This document shows, one piece after another, positions 1 through 11,118 of a stretch of DNA of 64,000 nt; the first letter of the stretch is position 1, and each line of letters begins with the position of its first letter. A program made the position numbers and the translations under genes. A model generated the notes under the pieces. It ran no database searches. It was not told the DNA's origin and was given only the letters and a program-made list of their open reading frames with translations. This stretch comes from Heliocidaris tuberculata (taxonomy: Eukaryota; Echinodermata; Echinoidea; Camarodonta; Echinometridae), in the NCBI GenBank assembly GCA_025618425.1, contig CM046846.1:916001-980000 (forward strand), given 5' to 3'.

Positions 1-301
1 AAGAAAATTATGTATTATTATACACATTACGTTCAACTGCTTGCTTGCTGCAGGGAAAGAAGTAGCGTCAGACAGAGAACTGGATTTCCCAAGACTTCCC
101 TGTAAGACCTCAAAGTCCTACTCCTCTCCCCGGAAACATAGTTTGTCAGTCGAAGGAGAAGAAGAAAAAACAAAACAAAACAAAACAAAATCAGAAATAA
201 AACCCAAATTTAGAGGCATTTTTACATAGTCATATCATATTAAATCTGTATTTACATATTAGGCCAAAAATGACCTTAGATGGGGCCTTTCATCTTATCA
301 T

Positions 302-560
302 TTTCTGTATTTATATAAGCGCTTCGTTCTTAGGACGAAACGAACGATTGCTGTTTGTATGTCTATCAGTACTGTTCAAGAGTCCCAAAAGTTCACTTGG
401 CTCTGAAGTATTTGTTTCTATGAGCAACATTGCTCTTTCAATTATAAATTGAATTCTAATAAATAAGGAAATGGTTGACTGTTTCTATTTCATCACATGT
501 ATCACAAAAACCTGTAAGGTGAATATTTAATCGAAACAGGTCAATGTTTAATCCAACTAC
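302..560 (-). pseudogene. LINE ORF2 C-terminal remnant
   Basis: Minus-strand translation gives a cysteine-histidine motif (GFCDTCDEIETVNHF, about 466-515) of the kind that ends many LINE ORF2 proteins. It is followed in another frame by a stretch beginning FIIERAMLLIE that runs to a stop near 302. The reading is frameshifted and not functional. It lies on the same strand as the ORF1-like fragment at 2446-2798. That fragment continues in frame into 600-660 once the element at 666-2437 is removed, so both are parts of one internally deleted LINE copy. The clade is not clear. Confidence 0.55.
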
Positions 561-665
561 ACCAAGGGGCGAAGTCTGTGGAGGATGCTTTCACCAAGTC
601 TATTGAGGCTACATTGATATCAAGTTGTTGCGCGCATTTGCTTTAGATTTTTACATTTGATAAGG

Positions 666-2437
666 CAGGGGCGGATCTAGCTTTTTTCCAAGGGGGGGTT
701 TGAGGGGCTGAGCTGGGTATTGCGAGGGAGCGTAGCGACCGAGCCTGAGCGAGCGAAGCGAGCGAGGGGGGAGGGTGTGGGAGGGGGGATACCCCCCTCC
801 CACAGTAGGGAGATTTTTCATTTTTAGGGTTGCCAGCTTGCGATTTTAAGCATACTTGCATGCTCTGTTTTTTCTCTTTTTTGCCCAAATAATTGGGGGG
901 GGGGGACTACAGCCCCATCCCCGCCCCCCCCCCCCGGCCCTGGCTCCGCGGTCCCTGGGTTTGTCCCAACGGCGATGCAGAGCATCGTCCACAAGGCGCG
1001 AAACGGCGATGTCTGTGAGCCGCGTAGCGTCGCGCCGATTTTAATTTTTGTTTGTTTGTTTGTTTTTTGTTTTTTGCTATTTGAACCCCTGTAAGTGATG
1101 TTTTCCTGGCATCTACTAACGCAATGGAGACCATAAAAAGCAGTCCATAATAACGTCTTTTTAGATCAAGTAACAGTTTAATACACAGTTATATCCAGAG
1201 TTATCGTGTGTTTGGTTATCAACTTAATAAGTTACCAGATGAGTTGAACAATATTATATCTTCTCACAATATTTGCACTTGAAATTTTCCTCTCCAGTGT
1301 GTGTTATTTCTTTTTGGTCTAATTCTAACCACCTGTTTAAAAGTCAAGATACTAAAGAAAAGTAACTGGGAATATAAGAAAGATTCGTGATTAAAAGGTA
1401 GATTTATGACAGTGTAACATTATGTTGACTTGTATAGTACCACAAATCTTAAATATAGGTAACCTCTATGATGTAAATGATTATACTGTCCATGCCAGTG
1501 AAGTAGAAATTAAAATTAAGTTCAACTAAATGTTGCTTATTCAGCCAATTGAAGGTCACGATGTAACTTTCGTGATGTAACCGTAAACGTACGTTATCAT
1601 ACGTAAAAAATGTGTGTAGGATATACGTAACAACTATCCAAATTTGTAGCAAACTTAAATTTACACCATATATATGAGGTTCTGGGTGAGCTTAGCAATC
1701 ATTTTTAAGGCTAAAATTGTATTCAAACAACGTTAATGTAACATACGTTACCAATTTGAAACATACAATATGGCCAAATCACATATCGTTAAAAATCGTT
1801 AACAGACGCCTGACTAGATGCGATGTTCACAAATGTTTTAATGGTTTTAATTCTTTCTTGTTTATTTATTATAACCTTCCGTTACCAACTTTGAAACTAA
1901 CTAGTCATCCTGTGAAATATTGATGGTATTACGTAATAGTGTAACATACCGTTTGTTACACCTTTTTATCAAAATGAAGCACAATGACACAATTCTTGCA
2001 CAGTAACATCATGTGCTAATTTTCTCGGAGTATATACTATCAAGTCTGACTAGACAGTTGTGCATAAATAGTGGTTTTGAGCCAGACGGAGCACACAGTC
2101 ATGTAGAGCTATAATTTCACATCTTTTTTCAATGAATGTGTTAATGAAAGTATTATCGATGAGTGATATAAAACAACTAAGCTATTGGCTACTATTCTAT
2201 CACAATGATATGTGCATAGAAAAAGTAACACATGTTCACTTGGTAGTCGGGGGGGGGGGGGTTAAAACCTATTGCCCGAGGCTGAGCCTGAGACAGAGTG
2301 CTATATAGGAACATATTGTGTGAGTCTGGACATAATGATGGCGTTTTCCTATGCACATTAAATGTTTACTTGGCAGCCCAAGGGGGGGGGGGGGGTTAAA
2401 CCCCATAAACCCCCCCCCCCCCGTAGATCCGCCACTG
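666..2437. mobile_element. Terminal-inverted-repeat DNA element, 1.8 kb, non-autonomous
   Basis: The left end reads CAGGGGCGGATCTA and the right end is the inverse of CAGTGGCGGATCTA. The 5 bases TAAGG flank it on both sides (661-665 and 2438-2442). Removing the element plus one TAAGG restores the reading frame of the minus-strand LINE ORF1 across the junction. The interior holds a G/C-rich hairpin (about 690-815), homopolymer G and C runs, and no transposase ORF. The left subterminal part (gagggagcg, accgagc, gggtgtggg) resembles the left part of the element at 40856-42457. The superfamily is uncertain. Confidence 0.75.
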
Positions 2438-2445
2438 TAAGGATT

Positions 2446-2798
2446 CCATGTCTAACTGGTTTGATGAATTCTACTGGGTTTATCGCTACGTCTTTGATTG
2501 CTTTAGCAATCGTGACGGGGTTCAGATTCTGAAGAGTTTTATTGGTTTCGATAGGAGAAATGAATACCTTCAATTCTTTACGGTGATTTATGATGTTGTA
2601 GCCGAGTCCGATCCAGACGACGACGATTCTGTTTTGGGGTTAAGATTTTCTACTCCCAAAGTGCGTAGAATGCGTTTCCGTTTTTCAGGTCTTTTCCCCC
2701 CATTTCCACTGGAGATAGGATACTTTTTTAAAATCATCGTCATCTGGATCGGGCTGGGTTTCCATATTTTCCGGCGCAGAGGCCGAAGCGGCCGCCAT
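2446..2798 (-). pseudogene. LINE ORF1 (gag-like) remnant, 5-prime part
   Basis: On the minus strand an ATG at 2796-2798 opens MAAASASAPENMETQPDPDD. After frame breaks the sequence continues as TLQNLNPVTIAKAIKDVA and ends RHGIL at the inserted element. Beyond that element (left of 661) it resumes IKCKNLKQMRA in the same frame. The pattern resembles the LINE ORF1 RNA-binding region that has a 'hydrophobic-I-x-C-x-N-x-K-Q' strand. At least two frameshifts are present. The + strand open frame over the same bases (2448-2834) is judged a shadow. Confidence 0.55.
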
Positions 2799-2974
2799 TA
2801 TTTGACGGTTGCCGAAGAAGGGCAGGAAATTTAATTGTACGTGTGTGCAGTGTTGTATGGGTTAGAGCTGTAGCCTTCAAAATTTGCCTTACCTTTTGGT
2901 GCTCTACTGTAAAAATAAGTAAAAATAAGTAAAATAATCCGTATTTCGTTTCTGTGATCCAAAGTTATGCAAAA

Positions 2975-3545
2975 TTAAAGGGAAATCCAACCTTAACAGC
3001 AAGTTGCTTTGAAAGAAAGAGGAAAAATCAGAGAAGCAGATTGGTGAAAATTTGAACGAAATTGGACAAGTAATAAGAAAGTTATGATTTTTTGAAAGTT
3101 GTAATCACTATGCTTATGGGAATTTCAAATTGGCCAAATAGGTAATGTCAATGTGATGTAGCTGTGGACGACTCCCCCATTCGCTCTAACACACAAAATG
3201 TCTAAAATGTCACTTTTTTTCCAAAATGCATTACTCAGTAGGATCTTTTCGTTCACGAGGACCTATAACAATATGCTATCTCCAATATATTTTGAGTACT
3301 GCCCCGAGGGTAAAGGCGCCTCGAAGAAAACCGCAAATTAATGATATTTTTGTGTACGGACGAATGGGAGAGTTGTCCACAAAAATGTCACAATTGACTC
3401 ACCAAATTGCCAATTTGAGATTCGCATTGATGTAGTGATCTCATTTTTCAAACATCCATAACTTTCTTAGTCCTTGTCCGATTTCTTTCAAACTTTCAGC
3501 ATCCTGTTTTTCTTATTTTCCTGCTTTCATACAAATCAACAAATT
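2975..3545. mobile_element. Diverged TTAA-type inverted-repeat MITE
   Basis: The left end TTAAAGGGAAATCCAACC and the adjoining bases pair, with divergence, with about 3340-3545 (for example 'aagaaagttatga' against 'cataactttctta'). The intact TTAA-flanked MITEs at 12943-13526 and 25436-25932 have similar ends and the same internal phrase around 'ataagaaagttatg'. The right terminus is eroded, so the right boundary is approximate. No ORF of note lies inside. Confidence 0.55.
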
Positions 3546-5140
3546 TGATCAAGAGAAAAACGTGAAAAAAACTAGAGAAAAGTCAGAAGAACGCTGACGA
3601 CGCAGCTTCGCATCTTCGCGACTCTCAGTTCTCTCTCAGAAGGTAGCTGAATTAGGCTTTTCTCAAGACATAATGATTTTCTTATAAGGTGCATGCCAAA
3701 TTAGGGTCTGTGCTTGCAGACTATCCCATGCGAGCGAGGTTGGGAAAATTAGGGGATTCCCCTGCGCACTCAGCGCAGCACAGCACAGCAAGTGTACTCG
3801 TACCATATTGCATGCACGTACGCGCAGCCTAGATGCATTGATGGACCAGGGAGGTAGAAGAGAGACGATGCCGCGATTTGTCTTAATCTCTGTCATGTCT
3901 GCTGACTGTAAGTGTGAATAATTCTGATTCGTACGAGAACGAGGAAGCTCTGCCGAATAAAACTTCAAAGTTCAATTACAGTTTACATCTGCTACTCAGC
4001 AGCTGAACTGAGGTGGCTTGTTTTGTGTGTTGAGTCCCGCGCCTAAATATCTGTGTTATGCAGTTATTATTTATGGTAAGACAGTTTTGTTTCAAATTTG
4101 ATGAATTAGTGCTGATCACTTATACATGTACAAGCTCATCTGAAGAAAAGCTTGCTAAGCTTGTACTCCACAATACCTTTTACAGGTGAATAGGCTTCAA
4201 TAGCTTAATTTTGTGTGTATTAGCCGGGATAGGTCCTGTCTGTCTAGATCATTCATACATATACAAGCTTATCTGAAGATAACCTTGTACTCCAGACTAG
4301 CTTTTACTGGTGAATAGGCTTCAATAGCTTTTGTGTGTATCAGCAGGCCTTTTTCCAGTCTAGATCATTCATACATGAGAGGAAAATAATTATTTAAAAT
4401 TTCACTTTCAAGTCTGAATCCCCAAATTTGTGGCACAGTAAGAGTTGAAGAGTCCCTAAATCAGGAAATTGGCTAGCCAATTTAAGAAAATCAAATCTTG
4501 CTTACAGCAATTTTGTTGTCTGTTTTTGACAGCTGCAACAGTGAATGTTGGACACAGTCCCACATAGGCATAATTACTTACTTAGTTGGGTATACTTGGG
4601 TATAGAGACTGGAAGCTAAGCTTATTTGTCCCTCTTTACTGCTCCATCCCATCTCAGGTATGGTTCAAACTTGATTGATTGGATTGTTTCTCCAATATCT
4701 TTCTAGGGATGACTTGAATTTGTTTATGGTGGTAGCATTATGATAGCTGTACGAGCTCCTTGGCTTATCAATCTGGTACTGGCCACGGAGCTGTACAGCG
4801 AATGCATATATGGTGCCAATAATCCATAAAATATTCAATGTCACGGACGGACAAAATGCCTACTCTTAACCGATCAGGCTCATAATTGCTTTTGTGATTT
4901 TTAATATTTTGTTATGGGAAAGACCGTGGAGATTGTATAATAGACACTAGAGCACTCACAATGCATAGTGTGTGCACGTTGCTGCTGTGCGGAATTGAAC
5001 CAGCAGCGCGCCATCATAATTCGGGAAAAAAATCTGCGTCCTGCCCAGTTTACCCATATAGGCGCTATATATGGGAGCGACTTTCCAGTACGATTTTTCA
5101 CTATACTGTATGCAACTTATAATTCATATTGCCAAATATC
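3546..5140. other. Intergenic DNA with no gene recognised
   Basis: No convincing coding sequence on either strand. The only structure seen is the duplicated segment at 4118-4378. Short open frames (for example minus 3663-3968 and 4901-5101) lack recognisable domains and are judged chance. Confidence 0.5.
4118..4378 (+). repeat. Two tandem copies of a ~130-bp unit
   Basis: The phrases 'ggtgaataggcttcaatagctt' and 'tctagatcattcatacat' each occur twice, roughly 125-130 bp apart. The second copy has small deletions. No coding content. Confidence 0.7.
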
Positions 5141-5292
5141 TTCTTCTTCTTCTTCCGTTGAGTACAGTCCTCTTTGCAGAGTATAGTCGTACTTGATTGT
5201 TGAGGCCGCAATCACAAGAACACATGACATTGAGTGCAGTGAAAAAGAACTAGGCTACTGTGCGAGTAAAAAGATGCGTCTCAACTGGAGAG

Positions 5293-8200
5293 CTAACGGA
5301 GGGTGAGTGGTGCAAGACGGCTCCGGAAAGATTCAGTAGACGGAGCCGAAACCACTGTTGCAGGCAGGACATTCCACAAGCAGATAGCGCTGGGGAAGAA
5401 GCTGTACTGGTAGGAAAGGATTCTGCAGTGTTGTTGTTTGAATTGTAGGTGATGTCCTCTGGTTGAGTCGGAAGAAGGGTACAAGAAAGGCGGCGCAGCT
5501 GGAATGGCAATTAGTCCATTGACAATTTTATACAGCATGATGACCTTGCTGTGGGCTCGTCGTTCATGGAGAGTTTGCCACTGTAGATCTTTCAGCATTT
5601 GTGTGACACTGCTCTGTTGGTTGTAGTCAGCCTTCACAAATCTGGCTGCACGCCGCTGGACCATTTCGATCTTGGAGGTTAGCTCTTTGGTATGAGGGTC
5701 CCAAACTGAAGAAGAGTACTCAACAATTGGGCGGACATAGGTCTTATATGCTTGCTCCTTTATGCTAGCAGGGCATTTCCTCAGATTGCGTTGAAGGAAG
5801 CCAAGTGTGCTGTTACTCTTCTTACAGATGGAGTGAACATGAGGTTTCCAGCTGAGGTTTCGGTGGAGGATGACTCCGAGGTACTTTGCTTCATCAAGCG
5901 TACGGAGGGCGGTCCTATGGATGGAATAAGGGAATGCTCCGATGATAGGCTTTCTCTTGTTTGAAATCCTCAGCACCTCACATTTGTCGACATTAAAGGA
6001 CATGAGCCATTTCCTCTCCCATTCCTGAACATTTGCGAGATCCCTATGTAAGGACTCAATGTCATCATTGGAATTAATTGTTCTGTATAGGAGGGCATCA
6101 TCAGCATAGAGTCGAATGGATGAGGAGACACAATCGGGGAGGTCGTTGATGAAAATCAAGAACAGAAGGGGACCTAAAACAGTGCCCTGAGGTACTCCCG
6201 ATGTGACGTTGGTGATGTTGCTCTTCTTCCCCTCAAGTAGGACTTGCTGGGTTCGCCCTTGGAGGAAATCCCGAATCCATGAGAGTAGTTGATCTCTGAC
6301 TCCATAGTGCTTCAGTTTAAGAAGAAGACGCTCATGGGGTACCCGATCGAAGGCCTTTGAAAAATCAAGGAGAATGGCATCAATCTGTTGCTTATCTCTG
6401 AGTCCTGTCGCAAGGTCATTTACCGTTACAAGAAGCTGTGACTCACAAGATCGTCTCTTTCTAAAGCCAAATTGACAGTCTGTTAGGAGGTTATGTGTGT
6501 CCAGATGATGCATGATTTGGCTGTGTATGATGTGCTCTGCGATCTTACAGATGATAGAAGTTAGGGAGATGGGTCTGTAGTTCTCCGCTCTGTGCTTGTC
6601 ACCCTTCTTAAAAATGGGGACCACGTTGGCTACTTTCCATTCATGAGGAATTCTTCCCTGTTTGAGTGAGGCATTGAATAGGAGGGAAAGAACTGGAGCT
6701 AGCTCACTTGAAACTTCTTTCAGCAGGTATGCAGGCAGGTTGTCAGGGCCACAGGCTGTGTGGGGTTTGAGGTTGGCAAGAAGTTTCCTAACCCCTTCGC
6801 TGTCAATAACAAAGGCAGGAACTGATGGGTATGGGCTTTCTCCGAGGTCTGGTAAATGTGATGCATCCTCACGGGTGAAGACTGAGGCAAACTGATCATT
6901 AAGTAGGTTGGCCTTGGCTGAGGAGTCACATTGCAATACACCATCCTTCAGCAGGGGTGCGACACCAGCATTCTCGCACCGAGTGTTCTTTATGTACGAC
7001 CAAAACCTCTTGGGCTTGCCTTCTTCACAAAGCATGTCGCTGATGTATGCATGGTAGGCAGATCTACATTCTTTCTGCATGACTTTTTTGAGGTTCTTGT
7101 ATTTGTTCCAGTCCTCTGTTTTTCCAGACTTGCGTGCTCTTTTGTACGCTCGTTTCTTTCTTCTGGATAGGGTTTTCAGATGTTGATTTATCCATGGTTG
7201 ACTGAAGCGAGGAGAAGAAAACTTGGAAGGAACCATGGTGTCAAGTACCTTGTTGAGCTCGCAAGATATTTGTTCCCACATGTCGTCCACATTGGTGTTG
7301 GCGGAATTAGATTCAACAAATGACTTCCCAAAAGATAGAATTTCTGATTTGATGCAATCAAAATCAACCTTTCTCCATAGAAAAATTTTCCGACGGACTG
7401 GTTTGAGTTTTTTGGCACGTATGTCAGAGATTGCGAGTAACATGTCATGGTCACTGACTCCTGGCAAAGGTACGCATTTGCTGATAAGTGTTGGCCTATT
7501 CGTGAGGTACAGATCTAGTGTTCTGTCCCCTCGCGTTGGAAAGTTGACAGTTTGTGAAAGCCCAACATCATTAAATGCAGACATGAAGCAGTTGTTCAGT
7601 GCAGTGGAATATTGGTGACCATCCACAGCTGCAGTTTTCCAGTTTACATCAGGAAGGTTGAAATCCCCGCTGACCCAGACTACTGCAGATGGATTACTGA
7701 AGATAATATGTTGAATTGCTTGGCACAGAGACTCGGCATAAGCCAGATCATTTTTAGGAGGTCGGTAGGCTGACACTACAATGAGTGGCTGTTGGCCATA
7801 GAGCTGGATCTTGGTTGCAATGATCTCACAATCAGACTTTAATTCAATTTCGCAGTCGACTAGATCATTCTTGGTGGCAAGAAGGACGCCTCCATATCCA
7901 TCAGGCCTGTCTTTCCTGATGGGTGTATTATATCCCGGTGGCATCATCTCCGAGTTCAACAATGTTGATTTTAGCCAGGTTTCGTTGGCAATGATTATGT
8001 CTGGCTGACAGCTCTCCACTGCTTCCCAAAAAGCTTCTCTTTTGGCATACATGGATTGCAGATTGACAGAAAGGACTTTCAACGGTCTTGCTATGTTCTT
8101 CCTCCTCTTATTGTTGCCTTTCATAGGAGATGACTGGTGAACAGGGGATCCAGGGTTTGGCGCAGAGTCTGTGGAGTCTTGCTTACTACTACTCAAGGGT

Positions 8201-8862
8201 GAAGAAGGAGTAGATGATAGCCTTGAGTCTTCACTGCTGCTGCTGCTGTTAGAAGTAAGATTGTGCCTACTTTGTGAATTGTCAATATCTGATAATACCT
8301 GAAACTTGTTTTCAGATTCACTCAAGTACATATAGGAGTCGAGTACAGAAAGGGAGTGATTTGGAGAGTCACAAGCCATGCAAATCCAGTTGACACTTGA
8401 TTTGTTGATTCTATCGTACGATTCTGATGACATCCCCATACAGTCTGTGTGATACCAGGTGTCACATGTATCACAGGCAACTGCCATTCTTGTTTTAGAC
8501 CAGCGAACTGCTTTCTTACATACTCCACATGGAAACTTTGGGGTGTAAGGGCCTGGGTTAATTTCTGTGTCATGCGATTTAAGTATCAAAAGAACAGTTA
8601 GATACAGCAATACAGAGTTCTCCTTTGGCTTTGGCTTGAACCCCGTGTGAGACAGGCTTAGCATCGAAGAAGCCCAGGATGCTTGGAGAAATCTTTGATT
8701 AGTAATCGGTGCATTGTTGAAATTAACTGGGTAACATAAGTCTAGGCCTCTATCCATTGGTAGATTAGAGTCTAGATCTACACCAAATGGCTCATGAGAA
8801 GTGATGTTTGAGAGCAGAATGGGCACAAAAAACAGCCCTGCATAAACCTGCGCATTAAACAT
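5293..8862 (-). CDS. LINE ORF: 2A-like peptide, PHD finger, APE endonuclease, reverse transcriptase
   Basis: This 1189-residue polyprotein copies and integrates its own RNA by target-primed reverse transcription. In order: a hydrophobic stretch (about 84-94); a 2A-like DTEINPGP (98-105); a PHD-type zinc finger (about 112-164, C112, C115, C130, C133, H138, C141, C161, C164); a Ser-rich linker (about 170-250); an APE-type endonuclease (about 262-475) with N267, E294, GDFN (399-402) and SDH (470-472); and a reverse transcriptase (about 690-1000) with NYRPISL (761-767), LLDFSKAFD (831-839), GVPQGTVLGP (889-898) and YADD (919-922). All catalytic residues named are present. The C-terminal ~190 residues carry the usual thumb and helical region. 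The ATG at 8860-8862 opens the frame. Assignment to CR1/L2 rests on overall layout and tail type, not on a tree. Confidence 0.92.
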   Translation of the reverse strand: MFNAQVYAGLFFVPILLSNITSHEPFGVDLDSNLPMDRGLDLCYPVNFNNAPITNQRFLQASWASSMLSLSHTGFKPKPKENSVLLYLTVLLILKSHDTEINPGPYTPKFPCGVCKKAVRWSKTRMAVACDTCDTWYHTDCMGMSSESYDRINKSSVNWICMACDSPNHSLSVLDSYMYLSESENKFQVLSDIDNSQSRHNLTSNSSSSSEDSRLSSTPSSPLSSSKQDSTDSAPNPGSPVHQSSPMKGNNKRRKNIARPLKVLSVNLQSMYAKREAFWEAVESCQPDIIIANETWLKSTLLNSEMMPPGYNTPIRKDRPDGYGGVLLATKNDLVDCEIELKSDCEIIATKIQLYGQQPLIVVSAYRPPKNDLAYAESLCQAIQHIIFSNPSAVVWVSGDFNLPDVNWKTAAVDGHQYSTALNNCFMSAFNDVGLSQTVNFPTRGDRTLDLYLTNRPTLISKCVPLPGVSDHDMLLAISDIRAKKLKPVRRKIFLWRKVDFDCIKSEILSFGKSFVESNSANTNVDDMWEQISCELNKVLDTMVPSKFSSPRFSQPWINQHLKTLSRRKKRAYKRARKSGKTEDWNKYKNLKKVMQKECRSAYHAYISDMLCEEGKPKRFWSYIKNTRCENAGVAPLLKDGVLQCDSSAKANLLNDQFASVFTREDASHLPDLGESPYPSVPAFVIDSEGVRKLLANLKPHTACGPDNLPAYLLKEVSSELAPVLSLLFNASLKQGRIPHEWKVANVVPIFKKGDKHRAENYRPISLTSIICKIAEHIIHSQIMHHLDTHNLLTDCQFGFRKRRSCESQLLVTVNDLATGLRDKQQIDAILLDFSKAFDRVPHERLLLKLKHYGVRDQLLSWIRDFLQGRTQQVLLEGKKSNITNVTSGVPQGTVLGPLLFLIFINDLPDCVSSSIRLYADDALLYRTINSNDDIESLHRDLANVQEWERKWLMSFNVDKCEVLRISNKRKPIIGAFPYSIHRTALRTLDEAKYLGVILHRNLSWKPHVHSICKKSNSTLGFLQRNLRKCPASIKEQAYKTYVRPIVEYSSSVWDPHTKELTSKIEMVQRRAARFVKADYNQQSSVTQMLKDLQWQTLHERRAHSKVIMLYKIVNGLIAIPAAPPFLYPSSDSTRGHHLQFKQQHCRILSYQYSFFPSAICLWNVLPATVVSAPSTESFRSRLAPLTLR
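8548..8571 (-). other. 2A-like ribosome-skipping motif within the LINE ORF
   Basis: Codons 98-105 read DTEINPGP and fit the D-x-E-x-N-P-G-P signature of 2A oligopeptides, which cause a peptide-bond skip before the final proline. A leucine-rich hydrophobic run precedes it directly. 2A-like sequences have been reported in APE-type LINEs, including those of sea urchins, so this placement has precedent. Activity is inferred from the motif only. Confidence 0.7.
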
Positions 8863-9056
8863 GACAGCAGTGATGATGTGCAGTTCTTATCTAGCCTCTA
8901 CTAATGATTGATCAAATTCAAATACGAGGCTTCCGGATCTGGAGCAGAAAATTAAATAAAAACACAATCTTAGAGATCTAGAAACTTACAGTCCAATCAG
9001 GAAACAGTCTTCTAAATTAATCCTAGGCTTGGATGAGTAATAAAGCCAAGCTCACA

Positions 9057-9290
9057 AGATGGCTGCCCTTGTCTGACTAAAAACCCGAGAAGTCCTCCAG
9101 TGATGAATCCAAAACTTGTAAAAGCTGGCGTGCATATGTCACAATTCTCACAGTACACAAGAAGACATACATGGGCCTACATAACACTCAATTTCTAAGA
9201 TGGCTGCCTTGGGTTGTGAACCCGCGAAAAGTCATCCACTGAAGAATCCAAAAAGCTGGTATAAATATGTCACAAATCCCACCTAAAATT
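9057..9290 (-). repeat. Duplicated ~140-bp units upstream of the LINE ORF
   Basis: The + strand phrases 'aagatggctgcc', 'aaccc', 'aagtc', 'aatccaaaa', 'agctgg' and 'atatgtcacaa' recur in the same order at about 9057-9140 and 9197-9280, offset by about 140 bp. The unit lies immediately 5-prime of the minus-strand LINE, so tandem promoter monomers are a reasonable reading. That function is not shown. Confidence 0.55.
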
Positions 9291-9961
9291 AGCACAGAAC
9301 TAATACAACTAAAGATAATGTAAAAATAAACCAAAGTTTTCACCGCGAATTTGAAAAAAAAATGTGTGAATTTAAGGTCTGGTGAAGAGCACTCAAAGAT
9401 CATGTGTTCCCGCGATCGCGCCGTTTCCAAAAAGTCAAATGTTGTTATATTTAAAAATGTTATACTTGTCTTTTCCTTCAATGTATTTATTTGTAATTTT
9501 ACTATTTATTCCTAGATAGTAATATGCGATGTGCACAAAATAATATACAAATTTCCCGTGATATTTGGATTCAGAGAGACGAGGGTGCATGGGAAGGGTT
9601 AGGGATAGGAAAGTTAGGAATTAAAATAGAGAGAGAGGATAGGAGAGACAAGGGTGGGGGAGTTAAACATTCATATATAAAAAGAGTGATCATATTTTGT
9701 GCAATGTTGATAATTAAAAATTTAGAAGTGAAAGTGCAGTTGACAACCGAACTGGTTTCCTAGTCTTTCAATATCCTTGACTCTCTCGTAGGACAATGGT
9801 TACATATTACTCCTCCATGACTTAATTCGGTTCATGTGTTAGATTATATTCCAGGTTTGTAATTATATCCAAGAGATTTCAAATACTTGTAAGAGGCAAA
9901 TCGATGAATGCCTCTGGCATTAATTTGATCCAATCTTTGCCTCTCCTATACAACTCTCCCC

Positions 9962-10220
9962 CTTCTCTCGGCCTTCTCTCTCTCTCTCTTCCTTCCCTCT
10001 CTCTCTCTTCCTTCCTCTTGCTTTCTTTATTTCTCCTGTCTTATCTCTCATAGGTTTATTCCTCGCTATCTTTCTCTCTCTGATTCTCTTTCTCTCTCTG
10101 ATTCTCTTTCTCTTTCTGTATCCCTCTTGCCCTTTTTTTCTTCGGCTCTCTCTTGTCCTCTTTCTTTCTCTTGTTTTTTTTGCTCTCTCTCTCTCCCTCT
10201 CCTATTTTCTTTTTATTTCT
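9962..10220 (+). repeat. Pyrimidine-rich (TCTC)n low-complexity tract
   Basis: Dense TCTCTC and TTCTC runs with few purines. No gene recognised. Confidence 0.85.
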
Positions 10221-10428
10221 CGTAGAAGGGTGAATAATAAATTATTTTATGCATTGTTACTGAATCTTATACTCTTGTTATATTTACATACCTCATGATT
10301 GCTGGAAATTGTCTCAATACATTGCTATTGCTTTTGTGATTTTTATTATTTTGTTATAATTATTGTGGGCTTTTAGTGATGCTATGGTACATGCAGTACA
10401 TGTATATGTGCATGTGTTTGTCTGCACT

Positions 10429-10434
<6 letters not shown>

Positions 10435-10472
<38 letters not shown>
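10435..10472 (+). repeat. (TA)n microsatellite, 19 repeats
   Basis: An uninterrupted TA run. A C-run and pyrimidine-rich DNA follow at about 10540-10860. Confidence 0.95.
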
Positions 10473-10474
<2 letters not shown>

Positions 10475-10537
10475 CAAAACTTTGCAGATTCACTTGACAT
10501 TAACAATACCTTGACAATCAATGCTATCGGTTTTTAC

Positions 10538-10860
10538 CCCCCCCCCCCCTCTCTCTCTCCTTCATCCCCTCTTTCACTACATTACCTAAATTTCCTTACC
10601 CGTATTCCTACCATTTCCCTTAATACTCTCTCTCCTGCCACCCTCTCCCTCATTTATACCTTTCTTTCTCTCTCTCTCTCCCTTTCTCACCCATTTCTAT
10701 CTTAGTTTCTCCTCTTTCTAGCTTTCTTTCTTCTCTCCCTCTTCAGACACAAATACTCTATCTTTCTCTCTATCTGTCTGTCTGCATGTCTCTCTGTCTC
10801 CCTCTCTATTGCTCCGGATTTCTCCCTAATTCTCTTTTAAGTTAACTTGTCCTCTTTCTT
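10538..10860 (+). repeat. Pyrimidine-rich low-complexity tract
   Basis: An 11-C run followed by CTCTCT-rich sequence. The open frame read across it (10376-10705) consists of repeat-encoded Ser, Leu and Pro residues and is not a gene. Confidence 0.8.
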
Positions 10861-11118
10861 TTTATAGGCCTTTTTTCACCCTCTTCAGTTTCTTTTTCCC
10901 ACATAGGGGCCTTATAATGATCATTTATGCAATGTTACTGACGCTTGCTCTTGTCATTATTTATGAATCGGTGTATGCATTTTTATCTCTTATTAGTATT
11001 TATGCTGGATGTACATGTATCACGGTTCCTGCAATTCAGCCCACTAGCTGCAAATGATTAAAAAATAATAATAATTACACTGTTTTCGATAAAGAAATAA
11101 ATAGATGAAATAAAAAAA

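Larger units (their letters stand above)
5141..9300 (-). mobile_element. CR1/L2-like non-LTR retrotransposon (LINE), near full length
   Basis: A minus-strand LINE with an uninterrupted 1189-codon ORF (5293-8862). Its 3-prime end terminates in a short (GAA)n run, read as cttcttcttcttctt on the + strand at about 5141-5155. Short microsatellite tails instead of poly(A) are known for CR1/L2-type elements. Upstream of the ORF, two diverged copies of a ~140-bp unit (9057-9140 and 9197-9280) look like 5-prime UTR monomers. The true 5-prime end is not defined, so the upper boundary is approximate. The intact ORF suggests recent insertion. Confidence 0.8.

Noticed and set aside
2448..2834. A + strand 128-codon gene
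   Set aside because: The meaningful reading is on the minus strand (LINE ORF1 remnant). The + strand frame has no domain.
10376..10705. 109-codon ORF
   Set aside because: Encoded almost wholly by TA and CT microsatellites.
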